Of a stretch of 12,709 nucleotides of DNA, positions 12,690-12,709 are shown in pieces. The position numbers and the translations under genes are program-made. Each line of letters begins with the position of its first letter. The stretch's first letter is position 1. Under the pieces are notes generated by a model. That model had not been told where the DNA came from. It ran no database searches and saw only the letters and a list, made by a program, of their open reading frames with translations. Origin of the DNA: JAKBCQ01 sp021807585 (GTDB lineage: Bacteria; Planctomycetota; Planctomycetia; Isosphaerales; Isosphaeraceae); the NCBI GenBank assembly GCA_027325115.1, contig DAHWFG010000377.1:1-12709 (forward strand), in the 5' to 3' direction.

Positions 12690-12709
12690 TTGATCAATAC
12701 AGCTTCTGA

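Larger units (their letters stand above)
10983..12699. repeat. 11-bp direct repeats bracketing the Rpn locus
   Basis: TTTGATCAATA occurs at 10983-10993, just past the stop of the RpnS-like gene, and again at 12689-12699, upstream of the full-length Rpn gene. The two copies bracket about 1.7 kb holding only the two Rpn genes. They could be a target-site duplication or a chance match of AT-rich intergenic DNA. Confidence 0.3.

Overview
This 12.7 kb, roughly 60% GC window looks like planctomycete DNA, most plausibly from the Isosphaeraceae or relatives. That placement is inferred from gene content and order, not from a database search. The clues are ispE followed by a SpoVG carrying a zinc-ribbon insert, secreted lineage-type proteins (a glycoside-hydrolase-like protein and a basic-secretory-protein-family peptidase), SpoIIM and SpoVG homologues, and a very strong excess of the palindrome CGATCG (about 50 copies by eye).

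Left part (1-6267). A secreted protein with a jelly-roll plus TIM-barrel-like (GH-A type) organisation runs leftward from an ATG at 1860 and off the window edge; its frame is open to base 1. Divergent from it are a small coiled-coil protein (2151-2465) and a secreted HExxH zinc peptidase-like protein (2636-3745). A 3'-truncated RDD membrane protein (3838-4311, minus) and a SpoIIM-family membrane protein (4300-5289, plus) start head to head with overlapping start codons. A DedA/VTT membrane protein (5392-6267, minus) converges on SpoIIM.

Middle (6631-10889). Six plus-strand genes are tightly packed, with 4-base start/stop overlaps at three junctions: purE and purK (de novo purine synthesis), an Isosphaera-type TPR-like protein, a 94-residue unknown protein coupled to both neighbours, ispE (MEP isoprenoid pathway) and spoVG. 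A strong hairpin at 10923-10967 closes the group and separates it from the next, convergent genes.

Right part (10996-12709), the most interesting region. A full-length Rpn-family PD-(D/E)XK protein (11502-12518, minus) has a C-terminal domain built on a run of 13 four-residue GIEK-type repeats. A GGAGG Shine-Dalgarno lies 9 nt before an in-frame internal ATG (11891) that would yield this domain alone. Directly downstream is a second copy of only that domain (10997-11338) with 9 repeat units. The duplicated block begins at the GGAGG and ends just past the stop codon. This fits the gene-within-gene RpnL toxin/RpnS antitoxin arrangement described for enterobacterial Rpn proteins, here with an extra, stand-alone RpnS-like gene carrying a different repeat number. 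No tRNA, rRNA or CRISPR array was seen.
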